NCBI RefSeq assembly: GCF_030272615.1 | Contig: NC_081410.1 | Coordinates: 228,504,915-228,568,914 of the forward strand | Length of the DNA stretch: 64,000 bases | DNA from: Cryptomeria japonica | Taxonomy: Eukaryota > Streptophyta > Pinopsida > Cupressales > Cupressaceae | Direction: 5' to 3' | Shown here: positions 24,601 to 37,785 of the stretch, piece after piece | How the letters are laid out: every line of letters begins with the position of its first letter | Position numbering within the stretch: position 1 is the stretch's first letter | The notes under the pieces: model-generated | Told to the model about the DNA's origin: nothing | The model's database searches: none | The model's input: only the letters and a program-made list of their open reading frames with translations | Position numbers and translations under genes: made by a program

Positions 24601-25635
24601 TAAGGGGTCATATGGTGTCATAAGGGGTCATGCCGTGTACTAGAATGTTAAAAGGGGTCATATGGTGTCATGCGGGGTCATATGGTGTCCTGCGGGGTCA
24701 TATGGGGTCCTAAGGGTCATACGGGGTCCGAAGAGGCCACAAATGTGTTAGAACACCATATGACCCCTTAGGAAACCATATGACCCATTAGGACATCATA
24801 ATTTCCTAATGGGTCATATGGTTTCCTAAGGGGTCATATGGCGTTCTAACACATGTGTGGCCCCTTCGGACCCTGTATGACCCCATATGACCCCATATGA
24901 CCCCTTATGACACCATATGACCCTGCAGGACACCATATGACCTCTCAGGATAACATATGACCCCTTTTAACATCCTAGTACATCACATGACCCCTTATGA
25001 CACCATATGACCCCTTAGGACAATATGATGTCCTAATAGGTCATATGGTGTCCTAAGGGGTCATATGGTGTTCTAACACATGTGACCCCTTAGGACCCCA
25101 TATGACCCCTAACAATACCATATGATCCCTTAGCACACCATATGACCCCTAAGGACACCATATGACCCCTTAGGACCATATGATGTCTCTATGGTGTTTT
25201 AAGGGGTCATATGGTGTTCTAACATGTGTAGCCCCTTAGGACCCCATATGACCCCTAATGACACCATAAGACCCCTTAGGACACCATATGACCCCTTAGG
25301 GAACCATATGGCCCATTAGGACAATATGATGTCCTAATGGGTCATATGGTTTCCTAAGGGGTCATATGGTGTTTTAACACATGTGTGGCCCATTAGGACC
25401 CTATGTGACCCCTAATGGTACCATATGACCCCTTAGGACACCATATGACCCCTCATGACACCATATGACCTCTTAGGACACCATGATGCCCATATGGTAT
25501 ACTAAGGGGTCATACATGGTTTTCTAACACATGGGTTGCCCCTTAGGACCCCATATGACCCCTTAGGACACCATATGACCCGTTAGGACAATATGATGTC
25601 CTAATGTGTCATATGGTGTCCTTAAGGGTTATATG
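21697..25635. repeat. Palindromic satellite, block C (variant family)
   Basis: A second array uses the same module, GGACACCATATGACCCCTTA and its complement, but in a different higher-order arrangement. It adds variant modules: a GGACCCCATATGACCCC form, a GGACAATATGATGTCCTAAT form, and the palindrome ACACATGTGT followed by GGCCCCTTAGG. The ACACATGTGT module recurs at irregular intervals of roughly 140-360 bases. Orientation of the variant modules switches at about 24050-24450 and again later. Short foreign patches occur, for example CTCTCTTCCACC at about 23935-23980. No genes; apparent frames are repeat artefacts. Confidence 0.9.
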
Positions 25636-25639
25636 GTGG

Positions 25640-25647
25640 AGTAGAGG

Positions 25648-25731
<84 letters not shown>

Positions 25732-25856
25732 GGGGATAATTAGTGGGTAGGAGGAGAGGGGAGAGGGGGATAATTAGGGGGTAGGAAAAGAGGGGATATG
25801 GACATGTATCGACAAAGGGAGAGGAAAAGAGAGGTTAGAGAAAGAGAGGGTTATTG

Positions 25857-25938
<82 letters not shown>

Positions 25939-26805
25939 GGGGATAATTAGTGGGTAGGAGGAGAGGGGAGAGGGGCAAGTATCAACAAAGGGAGAGAAGG
26001 AGAGATGGGGAGAGAGGTCAAGAGAGAGACAAAGAGTAATTAGGGGGATGTGGAGAGGGGAAAGAGGTGTAAGAGAGAGAGGGTAATTAGGGGGAAAGAG
26101 AATGAGAGAGAGGGAGGGAGGTAGAGAGAGTAATTAGGGGGAGGGGTAGAGAGGGGTAAGGAAAGTATAAATAAAGGGAGAGGGGGAGATATGTTAAAGA
26201 GAAAAAGGGTAAGTGGGGGGAGGTGAGAATGAGAGAGAGATTTGGGGAAATAAAGGGGTAGGAGGAGAGGGGGAGAGGGGGAGGTATCAATAGAGGGAGA
26301 GGAGAGATGGGGAGAGAAGTGAAGAGAGATAAAGAGAGGGTAATTATGGGGAGGGGGAGAGGGAAAAGAGGGAAGTATCAAGAGAGAGAGAGAGGGGGGC
26401 ATAATTAAGGGGAGGGGAAGAGGGGGAGAATTGGAGAGAGAAGTATCAACAAAGGGCTCAAGGGGGAGAGAGTTGTGAGAGAGAGGGTAATTGGGGGGAA
26501 GAGAGAATGAGAGAGAGTTGGGGTAAGTTAGAGGGGGAGATAGGTGTGTGAGAGAGATGATAATTGGGGAAGAGAATTAAAGAGAGAGTTGGGGGTAATT
26601 AGGGGGTAGGAGGAGAGGGGGGATGGGAAAGTATCAACAAAGGGAGAGAGGGAGAGATGGGGAGAGAGGTTCAAAGAGAGAGGTCCATAGAGAAGGTAAT
26701 TAGGGGAGGGGAGAGGGGGGAGAGGGAAGTATCAACAAAGTGGGAGAGAGAGTGGGTGGGGGGGAAGTATCAACAAAGGAAGAGGGGGGAGAGATGGGGA
26801 GAGAT
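25640..26805. repeat. GA-rich microsatellite/minisatellite
   Basis: Purine-rich plus strand. Two long (GA)n runs (about 25651-25727 and 25862-25936) are each followed by the same string, TTGGGGATAATTAGTGGGTA, a repeat of roughly 207 bases. Further degenerate GA/GGGATAATTAGG units follow to 26805. No gene. Confidence 0.95.
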
Positions 26806-27375
26806 CCCTCTAATTATCCTCTCTCTCTATCTCTTTGCTAATACTTCCCCCTCTCCCCCTCTCCCCCTCCCCCTCCCCATAATTATCCTCTCTATATTTC
26901 TATCTTCACCTCTCTCCACATCTCTCCATCTCTCCTTTTGTTGATACTTACCCCACTCCCTCTCTTCTTATCCACTAATTACACCCAACTCTCTCTCTCA
27001 TTATTTCTTCCCCTCAATTACCCTCTCTCTCTCACCTCTCTCCTATGCCTTTATAGATACTTGCCTCTCCCCCTCTCCCCACCCCCTAATCACTCTCTCT
27101 ATCTCTCTTCACCTCTCTCCCAATCTCTCTTCTCTCTTTGTTGTTACTTTCCCCTCTCCCCCTCTCCTCCTACCCCCTAATAATCCCAATCTCTCCCTCT
27201 CATTCTCTCTTCAGCCCAATCACCCCCCTCCCTTTCTCTCTTATCCTACCACCTAATTACCTCTAGCTCTCTCTAACACACTCTCTCTTCCCCCTAATTA
27301 CCCTCTCCTTCTCACCTCTCTCCCCCTCTCCTTTTGTTGATACTTCCCTCTACGCCTCTCCTCGTCCCCTCTGAA
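26806..27375. repeat. CT-rich tract, inverted relative to the GA-rich tract
   Basis: Pyrimidine-rich plus strand. It carries complements of the preceding block's motifs, e.g. CCTCCTACCCCCTAATAATC versus the GGTAGGAGG/GGGATAATTAG strings. With 25640-26805 it forms a large imperfect inverted repeat. Confidence 0.85.
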
Positions 27376-29290
27376 CTTTGTTGCTAGAGATGGGAAGGAA
27401 ATGCAGAGAGACTAAGTCTAGATCTTAGGGAAGAGAGAGTGAGATAGAGGAGGAAGTGATGAAGAGGTAGAAATATAAGTGTAGATCTTGAGAGAAGGAA
27501 TGAGGGATTCAATGAGAGTTATATACATTGGTTTAGAGAGAGATGTATAAATATGGACAAAAAAGAGGGAGGAAGAAACAAAAAGGTGGAGTGATAGGTT
27601 TACATCTCAGGAGAGAGAGGTTGAGAAATGAACAAAGAGAGATAACATGGTTTACCAAAATTTATTAGACTTAGTAAAATTCCTATATTTTCTATTATTC
27701 ATTACTTATTTAGTGTTTCAGGTATTTTGAGATGATTGTTACAAAAAAATCATGAAAAAGAGGGAATTCATATGAAAAAGTCATGAGCTTTTGATGTTTT
27801 AAAACTGAAGGATGAATTTAAATTAATTATAATTATTTTTAATTTTTTTTTATAGAAACACTACCTATTCCATATTGTAGAGTTCTAAATCAATTTTCCA
27901 ACGTTGTAAAAAATTAAAATTTCGATATGAAACACAAAAGTTATGCCCATTTTACTAAAATATGTTTTTAATTTTTTTTTTCATAATAGATTATCCCATT
28001 TAAATGGATATCCGATTTGGAAAAAACATAATTTTTTCCCTCCATTTTTCACTCGGGATTGCTTTGGGATTTGGCTAGGACATGCCAAGCTTGGAAAGTC
28101 AACACAAAAAATGTGTTTTTGAGTTTTCCTTGTTTTTCCAGACTTTGCCCTAGTGGCTGACGACTTTTTTTTAGCCGAAATTGATAAAACGAAAAAGGGG
28201 TTTTTAAGGGCATTCTCATCTTTCCAACAATATAAATTTTGCCTTATTTTGACTTTAATAAATAATTATTATTCATTTTCTAGTTAAATTTTGACTAAAG
28301 TCCTAATTGATAGGCTAATTGAAAAACATCTATAACATTCAAATGGTATCACATTTTTTGAATCTGAAAGATGTGTCACATTCTATAATTTGCATACTAT
28401 AGGATTAAAAAAAATAAAATTCATAAAGTCTTGACCAAGTTAAGGTGGTCAGACACACGGGTTTTTCTATTTATGAAAAGTTGTAGTAAAAAAATCATAA
28501 TTAATTATTTACTTAAAAAAGAAAATACAAAAAAATGTGTCACATCCAGAAATGAGTCTACTACTTATATTTAAAATCTTATAAAAAAATATTATGATTT
28601 GATTGTGGTTAGGGTTGTCAAACATACACCTACTTCTTATTTTTTTCCTGAGATTTTAGTACTACTGCATTGAAATTTCAAATTTTCATCAAATAGATTT
28701 TTTTTCTTCAGAAAACAACTAGTAGCTTAGAAATTAAATTCAATTTTCTACAAATTATGTTCTTACATATTTTTGAAATAATGTTCATAAGATATTCAAA
28801 TTTTCACGTCAAGTTGCATAACTCTGTTTTTTTAAAATTTCATTATTAAGGGCCAGTTTTGGCCCACCATGATCCTGCACATACCTAGCCAAGAGAACCA
28901 AAGAGATTTATTGAGAGAACCAAGAGAGTTAGCATGACCTAAAGAGATAGATTTAAAAGAGATAATATGAGGCAAAGAAGGATTGTCAAGCCATTTTGCA
29001 AGATTCCAAGTCGTTCCACAAACTTGGGTAGGTGATAAGTGTCAAAATGCTCGGAACTGATATTTGAACATTAAGATGTCGTGGGATGTTTGCACGGTGC
29101 ACTAATGTTCAAATAAATCATGCTAAAAATGACAGGATATAGGAGAATCACACGATTAGCACAAAATTGATACTAAAAGGTACTTGCTTTAAAAGGTGTC
29201 TTGATCATCCTAAGAGGGAAAAAGTTGATGTTAGTGTTGAAATGAGCCTACTCAAATTCTAGGAGAATGGACACTATAGTGGCTACAAAA
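27376..29290. other. Non-coding AT-rich region
   Basis: No supported gene. The first 280 bases remain GA-rich. The rest is AT-rich unique-looking sequence with many homopolymer A/T runs and no reading frame of useful length. Confidence 0.5.
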
Positions 29291-29299
29291 GTGTTGGTG

Positions 29300-31830
29300 A
29301 AATTGAAAAAGAGGTATGCAATTTTCAACTCTACAGAGAGACGTTCATTTCTTATCATTTGATCCCTCTGATAAAAACTTCCTTTGTCGTGAAGTTAATT
29401 TTTGTGCCATGTTGTTGGTGATCTCGATACACAAAAGCATGCAAATGGGGGTTGCGAAAATAACCGATTTTAGTATTGTAATTTGGCCAACCGACGTCAT
29501 CCATCAACTCTTCCAACTTTCCATCTTTGTTGCACATTTCTTTCAATGCCTTCCCATAATTTTTCCTGAACAAAAACCCAAGTAAGTTGATGGTAGTTTG
29601 TTTGTTTGAAATTCCAAGAGGTTTGCAATCCATTGTTGAGTTGATGGAGGTGCATTAAAAATTAGATTCTTGATTTATCCCTATTGATGATTTGCCCTAT
29701 GGTTGTGTTAATTGTTTTTGCCTCTTTTAGATTGGAAGAACCATATTGTAAGGTGCCATCAACAAAAAAATGGCGTGTGAAGGCTGATAAGCCATTTATC
29801 ACATGGATGCCTTTCCATTCGTCAGATTGGGCCAATGATGTTATTATTTGACTCAACACATCTGCCATAACAATAAACAGGAAATACGATAGTGGATTTA
29901 CTTGTTTGAGACCACGACACACCTAAAAAAAACCGCAGGGTACCCCATTGATAACCACTAAAATGTCAGGGTTGATATACATATGAAAATCCACTTTCTC
30001 CACTCCTTGCTAAAACCAAAACTTCCCATGATTTTTATTAGAAATCACCAATGAACCTGATCATATGATTTTTTTATATTCAATTTCAATAACATGCCTA
30101 TGAAATTGTGTTTTTAAATGGAATGTAGGATTTCGTGTGCAATGATGACTCTGTCCATTATGTATTGATCTAGCACGAAGCCACTTTTCTTTGGTGACAT
30201 TAGTTTTGGTAAGATTATCTTTAACCTATTTTCTATCACTTTAGCAATGATTTTATAAATGGTGTTGCATAATGATATTGGACAAAAATCCACAAAAGAT
30301 AACATAATCATGCCTTTTTTTTAATATAAGCACAATGTTTGTATTGTATTGTTGGTCTTTTAGTATTTGTGCTTTTCTCCTTGATTCCTCCACCATGCCA
30401 ATGGTGTCTCCTCTCATAAAATCCAAACAATTTTGAAACACCAAAGAGCCTTACCGATGCTAAGTTGGAATGTGGCCTCTTTGAGTTCCTTAGGGGTTAT
30501 AATCATAGTTAAAAAAATATTGTCACCTATCGAGACAACTCATGGAGTGTCTCTTACAAATTGATTTTGCAATGATTCAACACTACTTTTGCATCCTAAT
30601 GGATTCTAGAAGAAACTAATACCTTCGACTTGGATATCCTTTGGTTCTAAGAATGAATTTCCACCCGAGTTCTGGATTTGACTGATTTAATTCGAACTTC
30701 GTTTCATCTTCATCGTATTATGATTAATCTTTGTATTTGAGTCTCCCCTAAACTAGACTTGTCTGGATTTTGATTTCCAATAACATTATTCTTTTGCCAC
30801 CATTTCCCTGTATTCAACCAATAAAACTTTCTCTTTGTTGCATTCTCTGAGTCATACCATTGCAAATTAACAGTTTTACTTAAACCCTCCATTTGTTCCT
30901 CTATTCTCTTCTTTTCTTCGAAAACGTTCCCAAAGCACTAACGATTACATTGCTTCAATTTTCCTTTTAATGCCTGTAATCGTTTAGAAAAGATATGATG
31001 GACAATTGCTCCTTTATAAAGTTGTTCTTTTCTCTCTTTTGTCTATTTGATTTGCGACAAGTTTTAGATTTGATAGGGCCAAAATTTAATGGTTTGGTAG
31101 TCGTCTAACTAATGTGCCAATTGCTAGTTGTTTGTGCATTTCGTCTCCAAAGGAATGTCCATATTTGTAGCCTAGGGGTGATCGTTCTCTAACACCATGT
31201 TAATTGCCTTCTTTTTGGGGTCTTATCTTTTTGCTTACACATCTCAAATAAGAATATTTATTTTCTTAAATTTCCAACTTTTGAATCCAAGAACTATTGG
31301 AAGTGCAAAGGTAATTTTTCCCAAGAATTGTTGTAATTGACAATTGACATTAATTTGATGTGAGCTTATAAAAACGGTTCTCCTTCATTCATGTAGATAG
31401 GGTTTGCCCTAATTTATTACCAATCTGTTTTAGGTAATCTTCAAACTAGTACTTGAAGGGTAGATCGTATAATCTTATCCATAGTGAACCAAGAGAGGGA
31501 CTCATCTCCCTTGGGTTGAAATTTGGAAGCCATTTCTGAGTGTATACATATGGATCATCGAACTTCCATGGGCCATCATTTAATACAATGTTCTTATAAA
31601 TCGACTAGGAAAACTACTTTGTCATGAAATAAATTTCATCAGCCTTTGTCCAACATTGTTTAGCCCAACTTCTGATTTCATATGTGCTACGACAACCATT
31701 CAAGATTCTACCAATTATGGTCGTAAGGTGGTATGCATTAGCTTTCTGTCTACAATTGTAGATAGATCATCACACTACACAGGAAAAGAGTTGAAATGCA
31801 GAAGTTAGTTTGTGAAGGGGTTTGTCCCAT
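29300..31830 (-). pseudogene. Degenerate plant L1-type LINE with ORF1 remnant joined to RT
   Basis: Minus-strand non-LTR retrotransposon relic. Read 5' to 3' (31.83 down to 29.30 kb): an ORF1 DUF4283 segment with LNDGPWKFDD, QKWLPNFNPRE and LGSLWIRLYDLPFK (about 31585-31430); a short linker; the pre-RT segment FGNVFEEKKRIEEQ (about 30930-30885); RT motif DFCPISLCNTIYKIIAKV with SGFVLDQ (30311-30114); CRGLKQVNPLSYFLF (29922 down); and the palm motif as FVDGT (about 29775) instead of the usual FADDT, losing one catalytic Asp. The RT C-terminal part GFLFRKNYGKALKE lies at about 29590. Stops and frameshifts occur throughout. Only about 350 bases lie between the ORF1 remnant and the pre-RT linker, so most of the endonuclease is deleted. 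No poly(A) or target duplication was found. Confidence 0.8.
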
Positions 31831-32393
31831 AGGCTATATTTAGCTTCATGGACGTTAAAATACTTTCTTCTTCTTCTTCTTCTTCTTCAATATCCACAAT
31901 GTCATTATTTGTTTTTATGGAATTCACAAGGCCTGAAAGATTATTAGTCCTGACTATCTATAGGGGGAGACTAATGTTTTCATCTCACTCAATTAATTTT
32001 CTTTCAAAATTATGTCAAAAATTCTATTCTATGCTTTATATTGATTTTTTATTAAAATCATTTTTCTCTCCATTTTTGTATTTTTTTGATTGGCCGATAG
32101 ATTTTTTCTTGGGGTTTTATTGGGATTGTTTTCTTATACACTTAGAGAGATTGAAGCTACTTTTCTTGGTGGTTTTGTTATATATTTAAATTGTTTTTTA
32201 TTATTAATTATTATATTTAAACAAAAATTATTAAACATTGATTATAATTTAAAAAAAATAAATAAATTTGACATTATATATGATATCAAAAATAATAAAA
32301 AAATGACATAAACAAAATTAATTTTTTAAAAGTCTTTTGAATATGTTTTTCCCCTTTTTTTGCTTTTGTACTATAATTTTACTTGTAATTTTA

Positions 32394-32438
<45 letters not shown>

Positions 32439-32875
32439 TTTATTTCAATTATAGTTTTAATTTTTCAAATTTAATTTATTTAAGAATTTAACTATATTTA
32501 TGTTCAATTTTATAATTAAAAAAATATTTGTTAATATTGAATTTATCTTTCAATTAATGTTATTATTGTTTGTAATATCAATATTTTGTATTCTTATAAT
32601 TTTTAATATTAAAATTTAGGTTCAGAAATATAATTTATTTAACTAATATAATATTATAAAATAAAATAATATGATGTAAATGTGTTCTATTTAAAAAAAA
32701 TTAAATCTTGATATAATAATATTATATAGTTAAATATTATATATTTAATTTTTATATAAAATTATTATTCAGTTATATTTATTTCATTTTAAAAATAGAT
32801 TATAATTTATACTTACCATTATATGCAATATTTTAAATGATTATATATAAAATATTATATACCATTTCCAATATA
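31831..32875. other. AT-rich region with microsatellites
   Basis: A (TTC)n run lies at about 31861-31890 and a (TA)n run of about 20 units at 32397-32437. The remainder is strongly AT-rich. No gene is supported. Confidence 0.6.
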
Positions 32876-32879
32876 TTTA

Positions 32880-33590
32880 TCTCATCCTCTTTATATACAT
32901 GTCTCTTCCTCTCCCCCTCTCTCCCTATCACAAACATGTGTATTGACAATGGATCCTTATTACTCTCTCACTCTATATCACCATGTAGATCTATCTTTCC
33001 TTCTCCCTCTTCCTCTACATCATGCTATCTCTTTTACTTTACATCTCCCTCTCTATCTTCCTACCTCTCTATATATGTTTGTCTCCCTTTTTATCTCACA
33101 CTATCTTCCTCCTACTCCCTCTATCTATAGACATGTGTACCTCTATTCATTTATGTCTATTCCTCTTTGTCCATCTCCTATCCGTCTCACTATTCTTAGG
33201 CCTCTATATCAATATCTCATTGTCTCTTTATCAAGCTATCTCTCCACACGTCTTGTCCCAAATCTCCCTTTATCTCAATCTTGTTATCTTGTCCTCTCTC
33301 TTCACCCCTATCTCTCTCCCTAACTCTATTTCTATCTATATATCACTTCCTATCTCTATATTTATCTTTCTCTCTCTTCCTAGATCTCTAACTCTCTACC
33401 TCTACATATTTATCTATTCATCTCTATCTATCCCCATCTCATCTCTTTATCTCTCTCTCTCTTCTTCTATCCTTCTCTTGATAATCCCCTTCCTCCATCT
33501 CCATCTTTATCTATAGCTTTTTTATCTCTATCTCCTTACCCCATCTCCCTCACTCTTCCCCACTCCATCTCTCCCTCTCTCCCTATTATG
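32880..33590. repeat. CT-rich degenerate simple repeat
   Basis: Pyrimidine-rich tract of diverged CTCTATCT/CTCCCTCT units. The long leucine/serine-rich open frames here (for example 33022-33516) are repeat artefacts. Confidence 0.85.
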
Positions 33591-33755
33591 AACATAACAT
33601 GACCTTAATTATCTTCTCAATTTATAGGTTTTATTTCACTCCCGATTGGATCTTTGTAAGTGGATGCATAATTGATTTGAAGATATCATTTCTTCATTAA
33701 GACCTTTGTTGCACAAACAACATCACTTGCTGAATGACCTACCAGTTGACCTCAC

Positions 33756-34529
33756 TTAATATACAAGAGTATGCAACTAATAGACCAAAAAATTCCCTAA
33801 TTGACCTTCCAAACCTCTTCGATATACATATTGCATGCCAAGGTGCAATTGCTAGTTTTAGGCTAATGTTGGATTACTCCATCAATTGTCTTTTTTTACT
33901 TTCACATTTGAAATATCTATATGTTTGTTTCAACATCAAAACAAAAATGGTGGCAAACAAAAAGACAGTTGGCTTGAGGTACTAGACAAGCCAAAAACCA
34001 CATAACATCAATCACCTCGCTTAATACACAAGAGTATGCAACTAATAGACCAAAAAATTCCCTAATTGACCTTCCAAACCTCTTCGATATACATATTGCA
34101 TGCCAAGGTGCAATTGCTAGTTTAAGGCTAATGTTGGAATACTCCATCAATTGTCTTTTTTTACTTTCACAATTGAAATATCTATATGTTTGTTTCAACA
34201 TCAAAACAAAAATACAGTTGGCTTGAGGTACTAGACAAGCCAAAAACCACATAACATCAATCACCTCGCTTAATACACAAGAGTATGCAACTAATAGACC
34301 AAAAAATTCCCTAATTGACCTTCCAAACCTCTTCGATATACATATTGCACGCCAAGGTACAATTGCTAGTTTTAGGCTAATGTCAGATTACTCCATCAAT
34401 TGTCTTTTTTTACTTTCACAATTGAAATATCTATATGTTTGTTTCAACATCAAAACAAAAATGGCGGCAAACAAAAAGACAGTTGGCTTGAGGTACTAGA
34501 CAAGCCAAAAACCACATAACATCAATCAC
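33756..34529. repeat. Three-copy tandem repeat, about 250-265 bp
   Basis: Units begin with TTAATAtACAAGAGTATGC at 33756, 34021 and 34270, giving periods of 265 and 249 bases. The middle unit lacks about 18 bases (the TGGTGGCAAACAAAAAGAC part), which explains the difference. Units are very similar, so the duplication looks recent. No gene is visible. Confidence 0.9.
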
Positions 34530-37461
34530 TAAGTTGCTTATGAAATCTAAACAACAAGCAATCCTTTTATTTTTTTCACAAAAAAACAATAACTCATTAG
34601 TTTTTAGCAAATAGGCAGGGACTCCAGCTATATCAACTCTTGTTTAGTTTGCTTTCCTCCTTTTGCAAGTTTACACTGCCTTTCTTTTTCCTCTACTATA
34701 CACCATTTTCTTTTATAATAAAACATTGAAATTTATTATAACTATAATTATTAAATTTTTAATTAAATTAAGATGATGTTTTTAAAGAATAATCTATATT
34801 TTCATCATAATTTTTGTATTTATATTATAATATTTGTTAAAGTGAGTTATAATTAATATTACATAAATATAATTAAAATAATATAATTTTAAAATAAATA
34901 ATTCAAAATTATAATAATTAAGGATTACAATAAATATTTTTATTACAATACTATGAAGTCAAAGTACTTGTCAATACATGACTACATAACTAATTAGTTA
35001 TTAACTCTTGCCAAAGCAAGATATTATTGCATCTATTGAATCTAATTTTTTAATTAGTTTAGCCAATCAATGCAAAGAATTAATTTTTTTGAAAAAAAAA
35101 CTATAATCTAAATTTAATTTTTACTTTAAATAATTATAAAATAGACATTTTTCTCTTTCTATTAGTGATAGTACATATAAAATTCAATTTTCCAAAAAAA
35201 AACATATACAAATTTACACAATGTTATTAAATAAAATGTCAAAATTTTCCAAAAAAAAAACAAATACAAATTTACACAATGTTATTAAATAAAATATCAA
35301 ATTATAGATGTCACTCAAATGTATTCGTAACTTACAATGTGTAGTTATTTGATTGCATGTGTACTAAGTGGTGTCTTGCGTCTTCTAAGGGTCTAAATCT
35401 AACATAGGACACAACCCATATTGATTATTCACATTATCATGATTTAGGAAATAGTATTATGTTAATTGCTCAAAATATTAGATATGAATAATCAATATGA
35501 TTGAAGGAAAAGTTTGAAGTGCATATGACTATGGTCAGCTTTATTTTGATTAAAGTCTAAATCATAAATTATGCTCTTGTTTAAGTTTTTCAATTTTTTT
35601 AAGGATTAATAATTTTTTTTTTTAAATTATGTTTGTTTTGTTTGTGTTAATATTTTATAATTTATTATTAAATTGAGAAAAGAAAGATATGTAGGTTGTA
35701 AATTTAGTATGATAATCTAATTATCTCTTATCTCATCTTAATAACAAATTATTAAATATAATTTAATTTTTTTAATAAAAAATTCTTATTTTATAATTAT
35801 CTTCTAATAAAAAATAAGGGGCCCTAGTTAATATAAAAGGCATTTTCAATCTATTCAAGTCTTTCCTCTTTTCACTTTCAACCATGAGTTCTTCTTTAGA
35901 CGAATACTACTAAGGTATCCATTGCATTCAATTTCTTTAACAATTATTTTTTTAATTAATAATTTAAAAAATATATTATCTTGAATAGTCATTGTAAAAA
36001 TAAAATTATTATTTTTCTTTTATATAAATTACATCCATTTCATTAATTTTTTCTAGATCAGTTGTCAACTCAATTAATATCGAATACGAAAAGCTTCTCC
36101 CCAAAATCTTTAATTCAAATTTCATAAATCTACATATCTCTATCTTCGTCTCTAACTATTGGCAGGAACTTGATGCATCTACATATCTCTGCCTGCCTCT
36201 CTAACTATTGGCAGGAACTTGATGCATTGTGTCCCTTATTTTCAAAAAGATAATTATGTAATTACTTTTAATGATTTTAAGATGATATTTATGTTTAATA
36301 GTTTTAAAAATATAAATTTAGAATCTTTAGTTTTAATGTTTGTACATAAAATGAAAGAAAAGAAATTAGTATAGTCATATCAATGTAAAAACAAATGCAA
36401 ATGTAATCTATTATTGTTGACACAAATGTGAACACATTAATTCTTTTGTTTTAGATTGATGTACATGTCCCCACACAGACAAAAATGCTAATGGATGCAA
36501 CTTGAACTGCCTATGTAGGGTTACTTCAGTACTTAGCCAAGGAACAATGTATAACTGACACAACCACCTGTGCAGCACGGACTAAACAGTTGGGCACTAA
36601 CTGGAAATTAAAATTTCTTGCCTAAAAGATTCAAAAATTATTCTAGCCCCAGATGCAATGGCTGACAAAAACTATGATACAGGTTTTGATGCAAATGCAG
36701 ACAAACCGTAATGCAGCTTTTTGGCAATCTTCAAATTCCTAACCAGAAAAGACTATCAAAATGTTTTACGCAATTGATGCAACTGCATTAGGATGAATAT
36801 TTTTTACAGGATTACCTTTCCTTGATCATGATACTACCAACCATTTTGAGGGTTACAATTCACATATTATTTCTACATTAGAAATAAGTAACAAAATCGA
36901 TTATTTAAATTTGAACAGTATTAAATACCATACCGCTTGCACCTATCATTGTGATATTCACACATGGACTCACACTTTGTAGTTGATAGAGAAGTAATTA
37001 ATATAACAAATGATGAAGTTCATGTTTCTCCCAAAAGCTCATCACTAGTACATACTACATGCACATTTTTAACAATTGTTGATGCATATGAAATCCAGTT
37101 ATGTGTCTATCTAGTTTGAACCTTCTCCTATTAAAAAAAATGGATGCTTAAAGGCTGTATATCAAAGAAGCCCAAAGGTTAAGAGATACTAATCTGAAAT
37201 TTCACAAGTTCTGCCAAATTATCTTTTGATGCTTTCAATTTTATTAATAATTGTAGTCATTTTACAAAAACAATTGGTTTTCTGACTCTCCACAACGTAA
37301 CTTTCAACATGCTGTGAGATTAAAAGCTCGAGATTTTTTACAAGCCTAGAAACTAATGATAATGATTAAACATTTACATCTTGTATGGTATGCTTATGTT
37401 TAGAAGGTAATCACTGGACATGGCAACCCTATTCTACAAAACTTAGCAAAAATCCACTTAC
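34530..37461. other. AT-rich non-coding region with two small duplications
   Basis: No gene is supported. A 57-base tandem duplication lies at 35187-35301 (ATTTTCCAAAAAAAAA start) and a 49-base one at 36128-36225 (ATCTACATATCTCT start). Part of this region may be intron or 3' flank of the minus-strand gene to the right. Confidence 0.5.
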
Positions 37462-37785
37462 AATTTGTCTTACAATTGCATTTGGTATATGACGACATAA
37501 TCTTCCATCTGCATATGCAACAGCACTTGATAGTATGAAATTTGTCAATACAATCCTTGGACTTCGTTTTTCTTTCTCCTTGCTCTTTTTAACATTAGGA
37601 GAATCAGATCCACTTGGGAGACCTTTGTTCTTCTGATCTAGAGATGGTTCTTTGGCAGCAGCAGATTTACCATGTGAGTAATCTTTACCCAAAAATTTCC
37701 GTGTTTGTGTCCTTAATGCCCGTATTGTAAAAACAATAAAGAGTTGTTCACATACAGCCTTAAGTTGTGGGCCTACTCTCCATCC
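37462..37785 (-). CDS. Host-gene exon (unidentified protein)
   Basis: Coding exon of 108 codons in one uninterrupted frame, starting GWRVGPQLKAVCEQ and ending HIPNAIVRQI. It is bounded by a consensus acceptor (GTGATTGCCAG before 37785) and a consensus donor (GTAAGT from 37461). Both boundaries are phase 0, matching the neighbouring exon. The middle is low-complexity and charged (KKSKEKEKRS), preceded by serine/glycine-rich sequence; the flanks look helical and hydrophobic. I do not recognise the protein. The frame reads on to 37429 only through the donor into intron. Clean codons and canonical splice sites, unlike all neighbouring transposon relics, argue for a real host gene or a young pseudogene. 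Confidence 0.6.

Noticed and set aside
26040..27180. Proline/serine/leucine-rich frames on both strands
   Set aside because: Artefacts of the GA/CT minisatellite.
33022..33516. 164-residue leucine/serine-rich frame
   Set aside because: Lies in a degenerate CTCTATCT simple repeat; no start context, domain or splice signals.
37429..37461. Extension of the host exon to a stop at 37429
   Set aside because: A consensus GTAAGT donor at 37461 ends the exon; the extra 10 codons are most likely intron.
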